From the NCBI GenBank assembly GCA_050251775.1, contig JBFWMD010000006.1:12465-76464 (forward strand): DNA of 64,000 bases, in the 5' to 3' direction. Position numbers and translations under genes: made by a program. Within the stretch, counting starts at the first letter, position 1, and each line of letters starts with the position of its first letter. The notes beneath the pieces were generated by a model. That model worked only from the letters and a program-made list of their open reading frames with translations. It was not told where the DNA came from and searched no databases. Origin of the DNA: Paucidesulfovibrio sp050251775 (GTDB taxonomy: Bacteria; Desulfobacterota; Desulfovibrionia; Desulfovibrionales; Desulfovibrionaceae). Of the stretch, positions 1 through 8,312 are shown piece after piece.

Positions 1-191
1 TGGAATTTTTCCCGCACGGCCCGAGTGTCGTTGTAGTCTTTCTTATGGATGTTGATCAGGGCGCCGATGATCTCCACAAGGCGATGGTTCTCGTTGGTCA
101 GCGCGGCGCGAATACGACCGGCCTCGCGCTCGGTGAGTTCGGTGACGCCGAGCTGGCGGCTGATGATCGGGATGGTCACGACGGTGCTCAT
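1..191 (-). CDS. Hypothetical protein, 3' end outside window
   Basis: Only the first 63 codons are visible; the gene runs off the left edge. The ATG is preceded by AAGGA about nine bases upstream. The visible part is mostly helical and charged, beginning MSTVVTIPIISRQLGVTELT, with no motif I recognise. It is divergent from the response-regulator gene to its right, so the roughly 200 bp between them should hold two promoters. Function unknown. Confidence 0.55.
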   Translation of the reverse strand, partial: MSTVVTIPIISRQLGVTELTEREAGRIRAALTNENHRLVEIIGALINIHKKDYNDTRAVREKF

Positions 192-336
192 GTTGCTGGG
201 TCCTTGCTGGCGTTCGGGAAAGATTAGGAAGTACCCGATGGGGCATCGGCTGGCAATGGCACAAAATGTGAGGGTCTGCTTTCTCTTGGTGTCTCTTTGG
301 GGTAGGATGCAGGGGCTTTTCAATGGGAGGAGATCC

Positions 337-396
337 ATGACCGCGTTGACTCTTTGCCCGGCGGCGTGTTTCGGTCCATCCGGAGGTCCGGCATGA
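337..396 (+). CDS. Putative 19-aa leader peptide upstream of the NtrC-type regulator
   Basis: A 19-codon ORF (MTALTLCPAACFGPSGGPA) starts with ATG behind a strong GGGAGGAG site. Its TGA overlaps the ATG of the following regulator gene as ATGA, so the two can be translationally coupled. The regulator has its own GGAGG inside this ORF. Too small to identify by homology; support is the ribosome site and stop/start overlap only. It could be a regulatory leader or a chance ORF. Confidence 0.4.
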   Translation: MTALTLCPAACFGPSGGPA

Positions 397-2111
397 AGGG
401 GCGTGTGCTCATTGTGGATGACGAGCTCTGCATTCGGGCGGCGCTTGGTACGCTGCTGCGCATGGAGGGCCTGGAGACCAGCGAGGCCGACGGGTTCGAT
501 GCGGCTTTGGAGACCCTGGCCGAGGCCGGGGAAGCCGGTTTTGATCTCGTCTTTGTGGATATCCTGTTACGCGGCCCCTCCGGCCTCGAACTTTTGGAGT
601 GCGTCCGGGAACGTCATCCCCTGCTGCCCGTGGTCATGATCACGGGGCAGCCCTCGGTGGACACGGCAGCGGCGGCCGTGCGCCACGGCGCGTTCGACTA
701 CGTTTCCAAGCCCGTGGAGCGGGAAACCCTGGTCCGGGTCGCCTCCCGCGCCCTGCGGCATGGCGAACTGCTGCGCAACGAGGCCCGCCTGCGTCACGAG
801 CTGCGGGAGCGGGAGGCGAACATCCGCGCCCTGCTCAACGCCACCACGGAGTCGGCCCTGCTCGTGACACGAGACGGAGTGGTCCTCTACGCCAATCGGG
901 TCACGGCGGACCGCATCGGCATACCACTGGAGGCCCTGCCCGGCCTGCGGCTGGAAAATTCGGGGCTGGACCCGGAGGTGCTGGCCCGGCGTCGGGCAAA
1001 GGCCGAAGAAGTCTTTGTACAGGGCAGGCCGGTGCGCTTTGTGGATGAGCGGCACGGGCGCATCTATCTGAACAACTACTATCCCGTGGCCGGGGAAGAC
1101 GGCTGCGTGGAGCGGCTGGCGATCTTCGCCCAGGACATCACGCGGCTGACCAGCCTGGAGGAGCGCCTGCGCGAGCGCGCCGGTCCGGCCGGGCTGGTGG
1201 GGGATTCCCCGGCCATGCGCCAGATCTACGAACGCATTGGTCAACTGAGCCGCGTGGACTCCGCAGTGCTGCTGCTGGGCGAATCGGGCACGGGCAAAGA
1301 GCTGGCCGCAAGTGCGATCCACGCGGAAAGCGGACGCGGCGTTCACCCGCTTGTCAAGGTCAATTGCGCGGCCCTGGCCGAATCCCTGTTGGAGGCCGAA
1401 CTCTTCGGCCACGTGCGGGGCGCCTTCACCGGAGCGGTGCGCGACCGGGTGGGGCGCATCGAGGCGGCCCGGGGGGGGACGCTTTTTCTGGATGAAATCG
1501 GCGATATTTCATTGCGAACCCAGCTGAACCTATTGCGGTTTCTCGAAAACCGGGAGTACGAGCGGGTGGGCGATTCGCGGACCCTGGATGCGGATGTGCG
1601 CGTCATCGCAGCCACCAACGCGGATCTGCCCGCCAAAGTGGCCCGCGGAGAATTTCGGGAAGATCTCTACTATCGGCTCAAGGTCATGGTGGTGCGCATG
1701 CCTCCCTTGCGCGAACGCCTGGAGGATGTTCCCGCCCTGGCCGAGCACTTCGTACGCCAGTTCGCCTTTGCCTTCGGCAAGGAACTGACCGGTCCGGACG
1801 GGGCGGCCCTGCGCGTTCTCCAGGCCCATTCCTGGCCGGGAAATGTCCGGGAGTTGCGCCATGCTTTGGAGCACGCCTGCATCCTTTGTCCCGGCGGAAG
1901 CATCGGGGTGGATCATTTGCCCAAAGACCTGCCGCTGGAGCGCGTTCCGCCCCTCGACGGCCCTTCCACGGGATTTGGCGGGAACGAACGCCAGGATCTG
2001 CTGGCGGCGCTGCAAGAGGCGAAATGGAACAAATCGCGCGCGGCCCGGCTTCTCGGCATCAGCCGCTCCAGCCTGTACAACAGGCTGCGGGAACACGGCA
2101 TCTCCTGGTGA
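393..2111 (+). CDS. Sigma-54-dependent response regulator (receiver-PAS-AAA+-Fis HTH)
   Basis: A 572-aa NtrC-type activator. Residues about 1-120 are a receiver (MKGRVLIVDDE start, conserved Asp in FVDILL, Lys in SKPVE). About 150-260 resemble a PAS domain. About 265-500 are the sigma-54 AAA+ domain, with Walker A GESGTGKE near residue 296, the sigma-54 contact loop GAFTGA and Walker B FLDEIGD. The C-terminus is a Fis-type helix-turn-helix (NKSRAARLLGISRSSLYNRL). When phosphorylated it should activate RNA polymerase bound to sigma-54. The start was chosen for the GGAGG six bases upstream. No convincing sigma-54 promoter was found close by, so its targets are unknown. It precedes the chemotaxis genes by about 300 bp. 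Confidence 0.93.
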   Translation: MKGRVLIVDDELCIRAALGTLLRMEGLETSEADGFDAALETLAEAGEAGFDLVFVDILLRGPSGLELLECVRERHPLLPVVMITGQPSVDTAAAAVRHGAFDYVSKPVERETLVRVASRALRHGELLRNEARLRHELREREANIRALLNATTESALLVTRDGVVLYANRVTADRIGIPLEALPGLRLENSGLDPEVLARRRAKAEEVFVQGRPVRFVDERHGRIYLNNYYPVAGEDGCVERLAIFAQDITRLTSLEERLRERAGPAGLVGDSPAMRQIYERIGQLSRVDSAVLLLGESGTGKELAASAIHAESGRGVHPLVKVNCAALAESLLEAELFGHVRGAFTGAVRDRVGRIEAARGGTLFLDEIGDISLRTQLNLLRFLENREYERVGDSRTLDADVRVIAATNADLPAKVARGEFREDLYYRLKVMVVRMPPLRERLEDVPALAEHFVRQFAFAFGKELTGPDGAALRVLQAHSWPGNVRELRHALEHACILCPGGSIGVDHLPKDLPLERVPPLDGPSTGFGGNERQDLLAALQEAKWNKSRAARLLGISRSSLYNRLREHGISW

Positions 2112-2415
2112 CCTCGACCGCGCAAGATGACGAGTGGCGCGATCATCGCGCAGCCGCGCGATGATCGCCGGAATCCACGGAATAATCAGGTTTCCTTTTT
2201 TGGAAAAAGCTCGTATTCTTCGTATGAACACCGCTCTCTCCCCTTGTGGAGAATTGCGGGAAAGGTTGCGCAAGTAACGCGAAAACGGCATCGATCTTGC
2301 CTTGCCGTTTTGGATGGAGTCACCGGCGGTCAGGCCGCGAGGGAACGGCCCCGCAGGGAATCCTTGACGAAGGCATGGAGAGAGGCCCACGGTCGGGCCT
2401 GGTAGAGGGGTACAT
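2112..2415. other. Intergenic region with perfect 13-bp hairpin
   Basis: About 300 bp without a gene. The main structure is a perfect 13-bp inverted repeat at 2139-2168 (GCGATCATCGCGC, loop AGCC). It has no T-run, so it may be a factor-dependent stop, an mRNA-stabilising hairpin or an operator. The rest should contain the promoter for the following operon; I could not pick a convincing -35/-10 pair. Confidence 0.5.
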
Positions 2416-3165
2416 ATGCACATTGAGCACGACCAGGATGGAATCAGTTTAGATTTGCCATCGGACCTGCGGCTGGTGGACCAGATGGTGGAGGAGGTTC
2501 GCGCCTTTGCCAGGCAATGCGGCGTGGAACGCGCGCCGGGCCTGGGGCTCATCCTGCGCGAACTGGTGAACAATGCCATCGAGCACGGCAATGGCGGCGT
2601 TCAGGATCGCAAGGTCTCGGTCCGCGTGGAGGGAGCCGGCCCCCTGCGCTTCAAGGTGGTGGTCACCGACCAGGGTAAGGGCTTTGATTTCGGGGCGCTG
2701 GACCTGCGGCTCTCCGAGGACCCCAGCCAGGAGCGCAACCGGGGCCTGCCCATGGTCAACGCCTATGCGGACGAGTTGCTCTTCGACCAGAACGGAACCC
2801 GAGCCACGGCCTACGTGACCGTGAAGCGGGACACGCTGTTCGAGTCCGGGGATGAGGACGGCATCATCCGCATCGTTCCTTCCGGAGACCTTTCCTCTTC
2901 AGTGGCCGAGGCGTTTCGCTCCCTGCTGGTGGGGTTTCTGGAAAAGAACCTGACCCGTTTTCGCTTTGATCTTTCCAACGTCACGGATATCGATTCCGTG
3001 GCGCTTTCCATCTTCGTCATTTTCGCCAACATGGTCGCCAAGAGCGGCGGCGACAATGTCCTTGAGGTGGTCAACGCCAACGCGGACATACGGGAAATGT
3101 TTCATCTGACCCGGTTGAGCAGAGTCTACAGCGTTATCGAAGAGGGGCCGCAGCATGGGGAATGA
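2416..3165 (+). CDS. Fused RsbW-like anti-sigma ATPase domain and STAS domain
   Basis: A 249-aa protein. Residues about 1-140 are an HATPase_c2 domain of the RsbW/SpoIIAB type (N-box LILRELVNNAIEHGN, nucleotide loop DQGKGFDF). About 150-245 form a STAS domain of the anti-anti-sigma type (DLSNVTDIDSVALSIF). In partner-switching systems these are normally two proteins that bind each other; here they are one chain. ATG follows GAGGGG. The 3' end overlaps cheA by 11 bases, so the two are translationally coupled, suggesting a shared pathway. In typical STAS partners the residue phosphorylated is a Ser/Thr; here the sequence around it is DIDSVALS, so a Ser is available. Confidence 0.85.
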   Translation: MHIEHDQDGISLDLPSDLRLVDQMVEEVRAFARQCGVERAPGLGLILRELVNNAIEHGNGGVQDRKVSVRVEGAGPLRFKVVVTDQGKGFDFGALDLRLSEDPSQERNRGLPMVNAYADELLFDQNGTRATAYVTVKRDTLFESGDEDGIIRIVPSGDLSSSVAEAFRSLLVGFLEKNLTRFRFDLSNVTDIDSVALSIFVIFANMVAKSGGDNVLEVVNANADIREMFHLTRLSRVYSVIEEGPQHGE

Positions 3166-5728
3166 TCCGTCCATCGTGGAAGAGTTCGTTGTCGAAGCGC
3201 AGGAACACCTCGAAAACATCGAGGACGACTTTTTGCAGCTCGGCAACCAGAAGGAAAATCCCGACCCGGCCATGATCGACAAGATCTTCCGGGCCGCGCA
3301 CTCCATCAAGGGAGGCGCGGGATTTCTCCAGTTCAAGAGCATCAGCGAGCTGGCCCACATCATGGAGACGTTGCTCTCCTCCCTGCGCTCCGGGGTGATT
3401 CCGGTCACGGATGCCATCATCGAGGGGCTGCTTGCGGGCGTGGACAAGCTCAGCGAACTACTGGCCAACGTGGATGAAAGCAACGACATGGATATTTCCG
3501 TGGAGCACAAGCTCCTGAGCGACCTGCTGGAGGGGCACATGCCCGGCCAGAAGGACCAGGAGGATGTGGTCGTGACCGGCCAGGGCGGTCAGAAGACCGG
3601 CTTCGAGGTCACGCCGCTGACGTTGCGCAACATCCCCAAGAATCACGAGTTCATCTACGTTCTCAAGTATGATCTGGCCGAGGTCTCCAGCGAACAGGGC
3701 GAAGGCCCGCTGGCCCTGATCAAGCGGTTGTCCAGCACCGGCGAGATTCTCGACGCGCGGTTGGAGACGGACGACAAGGACCTGAAGCAGGGCCTGCCCG
3801 AGGGGCCGCTCTGGTATGAGCTGCTCTATTCCTCCATCATCGGGCCGGACATCATCGGCTTTGCCGTGGGTCTGCCCCAGGAACGCGTCACCGTTGTGGA
3901 CCGCGGTCAGTTGGAGGCCGAGGCGGAGCAGAGCGCCGCAGCTGTCCGGGCGGGTTCGGGCGCGCCCGCTCCGGCGGCGGAGCCAGTTGCCTCCGCTCCG
4001 GTCGAGGCCGCGGCGGCTCCTTCGGAGTACCCGCAGAGCATCATGGACGAGATGCAACTGCCCGTGACCGAGGAGATGATCGAGCAGTTCACCACCGAGG
4101 CCGAGGAGTCCCTGGACGCCGCCGAACAGGCCCTGATGCAGATTTTCGACGACCCCGAAGGAGCCGAGGAATCCCTCAACGAGGCCTTCCGCATGATCCA
4201 CAGCTTCAAGGGCAATTGCGGCCTGCTCGGCTTCAAGCCCCTGGAGCGCGTCAGCCATACCATGGAAACCGTGCTCGACTTCTTCAAGACCGGAACCACG
4301 CCCCGGCGCGAATCGGACCGGGCGTCGCTGATGAAGGGATTGGACACGCTCCGGGCGGGCCTTGCGGAGATTGCCACGGATGGCAAGCTGCGCATGGGGC
4401 CGCAAGAAGATCTGGTGGCCGAGCTTTCCGGGTTGCTGCCCGGCGGGGCTCCGCAGGCGGCCAAGGCCCGCGCGCCGCGGCCCAAGCCCGAGGCGCGGTC
4501 CGCCCCGGCAGCGGCGGGAGCGGCCAAGATTGAGCGTCGTGATATCCGCGTGGATCTGGACAAGCTCGATGTGCTCATCAACCTCGTGGGCGAACTGGTC
4601 ATCGCCGAGAGCATGACCACCCGCCACCCGGACCTCCAGGGGCTGAACCTGGAGGGCTTTGAGCGCTCGGCCCACAACCTGCGCCGGATCATTGCGGACT
4701 TGCAGGACGTGGCCATGCAGGTGCGCATGATTCCGCTCTCCCGCACCTTCCGGAAGATGATCCGGCTGGTGCACGATCTTTCCACCAAGGCGGGCAAGAA
4801 GATCCGGCTGGAACTCCTGGGCGAGGAGACCGAGGTGGACAAGACTGTCATCGAGCAGATCGCCGACCCGTTGGTCCACATCATCCGTAACTCCGTGGAC
4901 CACGGTCTGGAGCCGCCCGACGAACGTCTGGCCGCAGGCAAGGCCGATACGGGCGTGGTGACCATCGAGGCCCGCCACGAGGCGGGCGAGGTGCTCATCG
5001 CGGTGCGCGACGACGGCCGGGGTCTCTCCCGCGAACGGATTCTCAAGAAGGCAGCAGCCAACGGCATGATCCAGGGCGACGGCTCGGGTCTTTCCGACGG
5101 CGAGGTCTATAAGATGATCTTTGAGCCGGGTTTTTCCACGGCGGAGAAGATCACGGACGTTTCCGGACGCGGCGTGGGCATGGACGTGGTCCGGCGCAAC
5201 CTGGAAAAGCTCAAGGGCCGGGTGGACGTGCAGAGCGTTCCGGGGCGGGGAGCCACGGTGCTGCTGCGCATTCCGCTGACCCTGGCCATCATCGAGGGCA
5301 TGCTCATCCGCGTGGGTTCGTCCCAATACACGTTGCCGCTGCTCTCCATCCGCGAATCCTTCCGTCCGGAAATGAAGCAGGTCACCGTGACCATGGACGG
5401 CCAGGAGGTTGTCAAGGTCCGGGACGACATGATTCCGGTGGTGCGGCTGCACGAGCTCTACAATGCGGAGCCCGATGTGGTCGAACTGGACAAGGGCATC
5501 CTGGTCATCGTGGACTCGGGGAACAAGAACGTCTGCATCTTCTGCGACGAGATTTTGGGACAGCACCAGACCGTGATCAAGGGGCTTCCGAGTTATCTGG
5601 GCACGGCCAGGGGGCTTTCCGGTTGCACCATTCTCGGCAACGGCGAAGTCAGCCTGATCCTGGACGTGGGGTCGCTGATTGCCATGGCCGAGAGCAAAGG
5701 GGCACAGGCTGCTGCGGCCGAGGCATAA
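3155..5728 (+). CDS. cheA: Chemotaxis histidine kinase CheA with two HPt domains
   Basis: An 857-aa kinase that receives receptor signals and passes phosphate to CheY/CheB-type receivers. Two phosphotransfer (P1) domains are visible: AAHSIKGG with His49 and MIHSFKGN with His349. An Ala/Pro-rich linker follows, then the P3 dimerisation helix from about residue 460, the HATPase (N-box IIRNSVDHGLE, G1 DDGRGL, G2 GRGVGMDVV, about 560-708) and a C-terminal CheW-like P5 domain (about 712-855). The second HPt makes it longer than the classic CheA of about 650 aa. It overlaps the RsbW/STAS gene and is followed by a truncated CheW. Confidence 0.96.
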   Translation: MGNDPSIVEEFVVEAQEHLENIEDDFLQLGNQKENPDPAMIDKIFRAAHSIKGGAGFLQFKSISELAHIMETLLSSLRSGVIPVTDAIIEGLLAGVDKLSELLANVDESNDMDISVEHKLLSDLLEGHMPGQKDQEDVVVTGQGGQKTGFEVTPLTLRNIPKNHEFIYVLKYDLAEVSSEQGEGPLALIKRLSSTGEILDARLETDDKDLKQGLPEGPLWYELLYSSIIGPDIIGFAVGLPQERVTVVDRGQLEAEAEQSAAAVRAGSGAPAPAAEPVASAPVEAAAAPSEYPQSIMDEMQLPVTEEMIEQFTTEAEESLDAAEQALMQIFDDPEGAEESLNEAFRMIHSFKGNCGLLGFKPLERVSHTMETVLDFFKTGTTPRRESDRASLMKGLDTLRAGLAEIATDGKLRMGPQEDLVAELSGLLPGGAPQAAKARAPRPKPEARSAPAAAGAAKIERRDIRVDLDKLDVLINLVGELVIAESMTTRHPDLQGLNLEGFERSAHNLRRIIADLQDVAMQVRMIPLSRTFRKMIRLVHDLSTKAGKKIRLELLGEETEVDKTVIEQIADPLVHIIRNSVDHGLEPPDERLAAGKADTGVVTIEARHEAGEVLIAVRDDGRGLSRERILKKAAANGMIQGDGSGLSDGEVYKMIFEPGFSTAEKITDVSGRGVGMDVVRRNLEKLKGRVDVQSVPGRGATVLLRIPLTLAIIEGMLIRVGSSQYTLPLLSIRESFRPEMKQVTVTMDGQEVVKVRDDMIPVVRLHELYNAEPDVVELDKGILVIVDSGNKNVCIFCDEILGQHQTVIKGLPSYLGTARGLSGCTILGNGEVSLILDVGSLIAMAESKGAQAAAAEA

Positions 5729-5768
5729 GACCACGACAAGGGCGCAGGCCGCGCCCGGGAGGCACGGT

Positions 5769-6047
5769 ATGGCCGATGAGAAAAGCCTTGGGGCGCGACG
5801 GTGGTGCGACGTGGACGAGGATGCGCAGCGGAACAGGTCTCTGGCGTTTCCCCTTGGCGGGCATGTGGTGGACAGGGTCAACGAAGTGGCGGATATTCCG
5901 GGCGAGCATATTTTCCCGCCCCCCTCCATGGGCGTAGGCAAGGGCAGCCATTGCGTACAGGGGATGGGCAAGGTCTTTGAACAGGTGAAGCTACAATTGA
6001 ACGTCCCCATGCTTCTCGGGGAGGAGGAGCTTGAGGCCCTGGCCTGA
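5769..6047 (+). CDS. C-terminal half-CheW (truncated coupling protein)
   Basis: A 92-aa protein with its own ribosome site (GGGAGG, six bases before ATG). From about residue 24 it matches the C-terminal half of CheW: a VVDRVNEVADI strand, IFPPPS, CVQGMGK, and LLGEEELEAL as in the CheW C-terminal helix. The N-terminal subdomain that carries most receptor and kinase contacts is absent and replaced by a short charged segment. No missing half lies in the 40 bp before it. It sits between cheA and two chemoreceptors, where a full cheW is expected; no other cheW is in the window. It may be a decayed gene or a functional mini-adaptor. Confidence 0.65.
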   Translation: MADEKSLGARRWCDVDEDAQRNRSLAFPLGGHVVDRVNEVADIPGEHIFPPPSMGVGKGSHCVQGMGKVFEQVKLQLNVPMLLGEEELEALA

Positions 6048-6091
6048 ACGACAACGGCTGTGAAGCGGCCTTAAGTTGCACGGAGGTTGCA

Positions 6092-8257
6092 ATGTTGTTC
6101 AGGAAAATCGGGTTGGAATGGAAGATCGGCGCTGGTTTCGTCGTCCTGTTGCTGTTTGTGCTCCTGGTGGGCGCGACCGGCTTCGTGGGCATGACCCGCA
6201 TCGAAGGCGCGGTGCAGACCGCGACGGACGCCTCGGAGCTTTCGAGGCTCATCGGCATGGCACGCGTGCAGGTTCGGCTCTACATGACCTCCGCGGACGA
6301 AAGCCACGTGGGCAAGAGCCACGATCTGCTCGCTCAGATCGCGCAGGGGCTGGCGGACATGAAGGCCGGCGCGAACAAGGACGAGGTCGCGCTCATCGAC
6401 GCCGCGCAGGAACATGTCGCCAAGTACGGAAAGTTGTTTAATCAGTACGTGGCCGAGGACAAGAGCCGCGCCGATCTGGACTGGCAGATGGTCCTGGCGG
6501 CCCGGGCCACGATCAAGCACGCCAACGAATTGCGCACGGCGTTGGACAAACGTGCGCGCGCAGCTGCGGGAGGTCCGGACGGGCGCGAGCTGTTCGACCA
6601 GGCCCAGGAGGCCACCGAGATCGTGGTGGAACACCTCCAGGCTCGCCGGCATGAGAAAAACTACATCATCCGCGAAAAGCAGGAGTACCTGGATCGGGTT
6701 GAAAAGCTCGTGGCCGCCTCCACCGAGCGCTGTGGCCGGCTGGAGCAGGCGTTGGCCGGTTCGGAGCTGAAGGCCCTGGTGACCTCGGTCCGGGAAGAAA
6801 CCGCCAGCTACTACAAGAACTATGTGGAAATGGCCCAGGCCAAGCAGCGCCTGCACGAGATCGACGCGGCCATGAACCAGGAGGCGGAGTCCACCGCGAC
6901 TTCGCTGGAAAACGTGGTCGAGATCAAGGTCGCCACGAGCAAGCATGTGCAGTCCCTGGCTGTCTGGACCATCGTGGCTGGATTCGTGCTTGCGGCGCTT
7001 TTGGGCGGGCTCTTGGCGGTGCTCATCGTGCGGGGCGTGCTTCTGGGCATCAAGGCGGCCCAGGAAGGGTTGCGTTCCGTGAGCGAGGGCGACCTCGGCG
7101 CGGAAATACCGGAAGCCATGATGGCGCGCGGCGACCAGATCGGCGACCTGATGCGCATGCTTCGGCAGACCATCGCGGCGCAACGGGACAAGGCCGAACT
7201 GGCTGAAGCCATCAGCGAGGGGGATCTGACCCGCGAGATCGTGCCCGCCTCGGAGCAGGACCAGTTGGGCATGGCTCTGGCGCGCATGACGCGGAGCCTG
7301 CGCAACGTGCTGGGCCAGGTGCGCGAGGTCAGCCTGCAAATCGCCTCGGGATCGGAGCAGGTTTCGGATTCGAGCCAGTCCCTTTCCCAGGGCGCCACGG
7401 AGCAGGCCTCCTCCCTGGAGGAAATCACCAGCTCCATGGCCGAGATCGGCTCCCAGACCAAGAGCAACGCGGAAAACGCGAGCCAGGCCAATCAACTGGC
7501 CTCCAAGAGCCGGGAACGCGCCCGCGAGGGTGCGGAGCACATGGGCCGCATGGTGGAGGCCATGTCCGAAATCAACGCCTCCAGCCAGGCCATTGGCAAG
7601 ATCATCAAGGTCATCGATGAAATCGCCTTCCAGACCAACCTGCTGGCTCTGAACGCCGCTGTGGAGGCGGCCCGGGCCGGGCAGCACGGCAAGGGTTTCG
7701 CCGTGGTGGCCGAGGAAGTCCGCAACCTTGCCGGCCGCAGTGCCAAGGCCGCGCAGGAGACCGCTCAACTGATCGAGGGATCCACCGAGCGCGTGCGGGC
7801 CGGCGGGGACATCGCCCGGCAGACGGCGGAAGCCTTGGAGCGCATCGTGCGCGACGTGAGCAGCGCCGCGGACCTGGTGGCCGAAATCGCGGCCGCTTCC
7901 AACGAACAGGCCGAGGGCGTCTCCCAGGTGAACATGGGACTCGCGCAGGTCGAGCAGGTCACGCAGCAGAACACGGCCAGCGCGGAACAGACGGCTTCGG
8001 CCGCGTCGCAGCTTTCGGCCCAGGCCGGAGCGCTGCGCAAGGTGCTGGAAGGCTTTTCGCTGAACGGCAACCAGATGGGCCAGCGGCTCACGGCCAGCAG
8101 CAGACGCCCCGCGCCTCTGCCCGCCGGGCGGCAGTCCGGTTCCGGCGAATCAGAGCCCCTGCCTCCTGCGGCGGAAAATGAAAAGGAAACCGGGACGGAA
8201 CAGATCCGGCCTGAAGAGGTCATCGCCCTGGATGGTGATGAATTCGGCAGATATTGA
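6092..8257 (+). CDS. Methyl-accepting chemotaxis protein with HBM-type sensor domain
   Basis: A 721-aa inner-membrane chemoreceptor. TM1 is at about residues 14-36. The periplasmic part (about 40-285) is all-helical and contains ARRHEKNYIIREKQEYLDRV-like sequence typical of helical bimodular (HBM) sensors, which in known cases bind organic acids. TM2 is at about 287-312, HAMP follows to about 365, and the signalling domain carries the hairpin tip EIAFQTNLLALNAAVEAARA. The C-terminus ends EEVIALDGDEFGRY, resembling the tail of the next receptor. The ATG lies after GGAGG. Ligand unknown. Confidence 0.93.
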   Translation: MLFRKIGLEWKIGAGFVVLLLFVLLVGATGFVGMTRIEGAVQTATDASELSRLIGMARVQVRLYMTSADESHVGKSHDLLAQIAQGLADMKAGANKDEVALIDAAQEHVAKYGKLFNQYVAEDKSRADLDWQMVLAARATIKHANELRTALDKRARAAAGGPDGRELFDQAQEATEIVVEHLQARRHEKNYIIREKQEYLDRVEKLVAASTERCGRLEQALAGSELKALVTSVREETASYYKNYVEMAQAKQRLHEIDAAMNQEAESTATSLENVVEIKVATSKHVQSLAVWTIVAGFVLAALLGGLLAVLIVRGVLLGIKAAQEGLRSVSEGDLGAEIPEAMMARGDQIGDLMRMLRQTIAAQRDKAELAEAISEGDLTREIVPASEQDQLGMALARMTRSLRNVLGQVREVSLQIASGSEQVSDSSQSLSQGATEQASSLEEITSSMAEIGSQTKSNAENASQANQLASKSRERAREGAEHMGRMVEAMSEINASSQAIGKIIKVIDEIAFQTNLLALNAAVEAARAGQHGKGFAVVAEEVRNLAGRSAKAAQETAQLIEGSTERVRAGGDIARQTAEALERIVRDVSSAADLVAEIAAASNEQAEGVSQVNMGLAQVEQVTQQNTASAEQTASAASQLSAQAGALRKVLEGFSLNGNQMGQRLTASSRRPAPLPAGRQSGSGESEPLPPAAENEKETGTEQIRPEEVIALDGDEFGRY

Positions 8258-8312
8258 TCCACGACGGAACAATCGTGGGTTTGCGGGGATGCATCAAAGC
8301 AAGGGAGACGGA

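Noticed and set aside
2135..2152. Sigma-54-like sequence TGGCGCG-N4-TCGCG
   Set aside because: Poor match in the -12 element and it lies inside the perfect hairpin at 2139-2168, which explains the bases better.
3458..6010. Very long open frame on the - strand across cheA
   Set aside because: It mirrors cheA codon for codon in GC-rich DNA, has low-complexity His/Leu/Gly composition and no ribosome site; an antisense artefact. The same applies to long - strand frames over the receptors and cheR/cheB.
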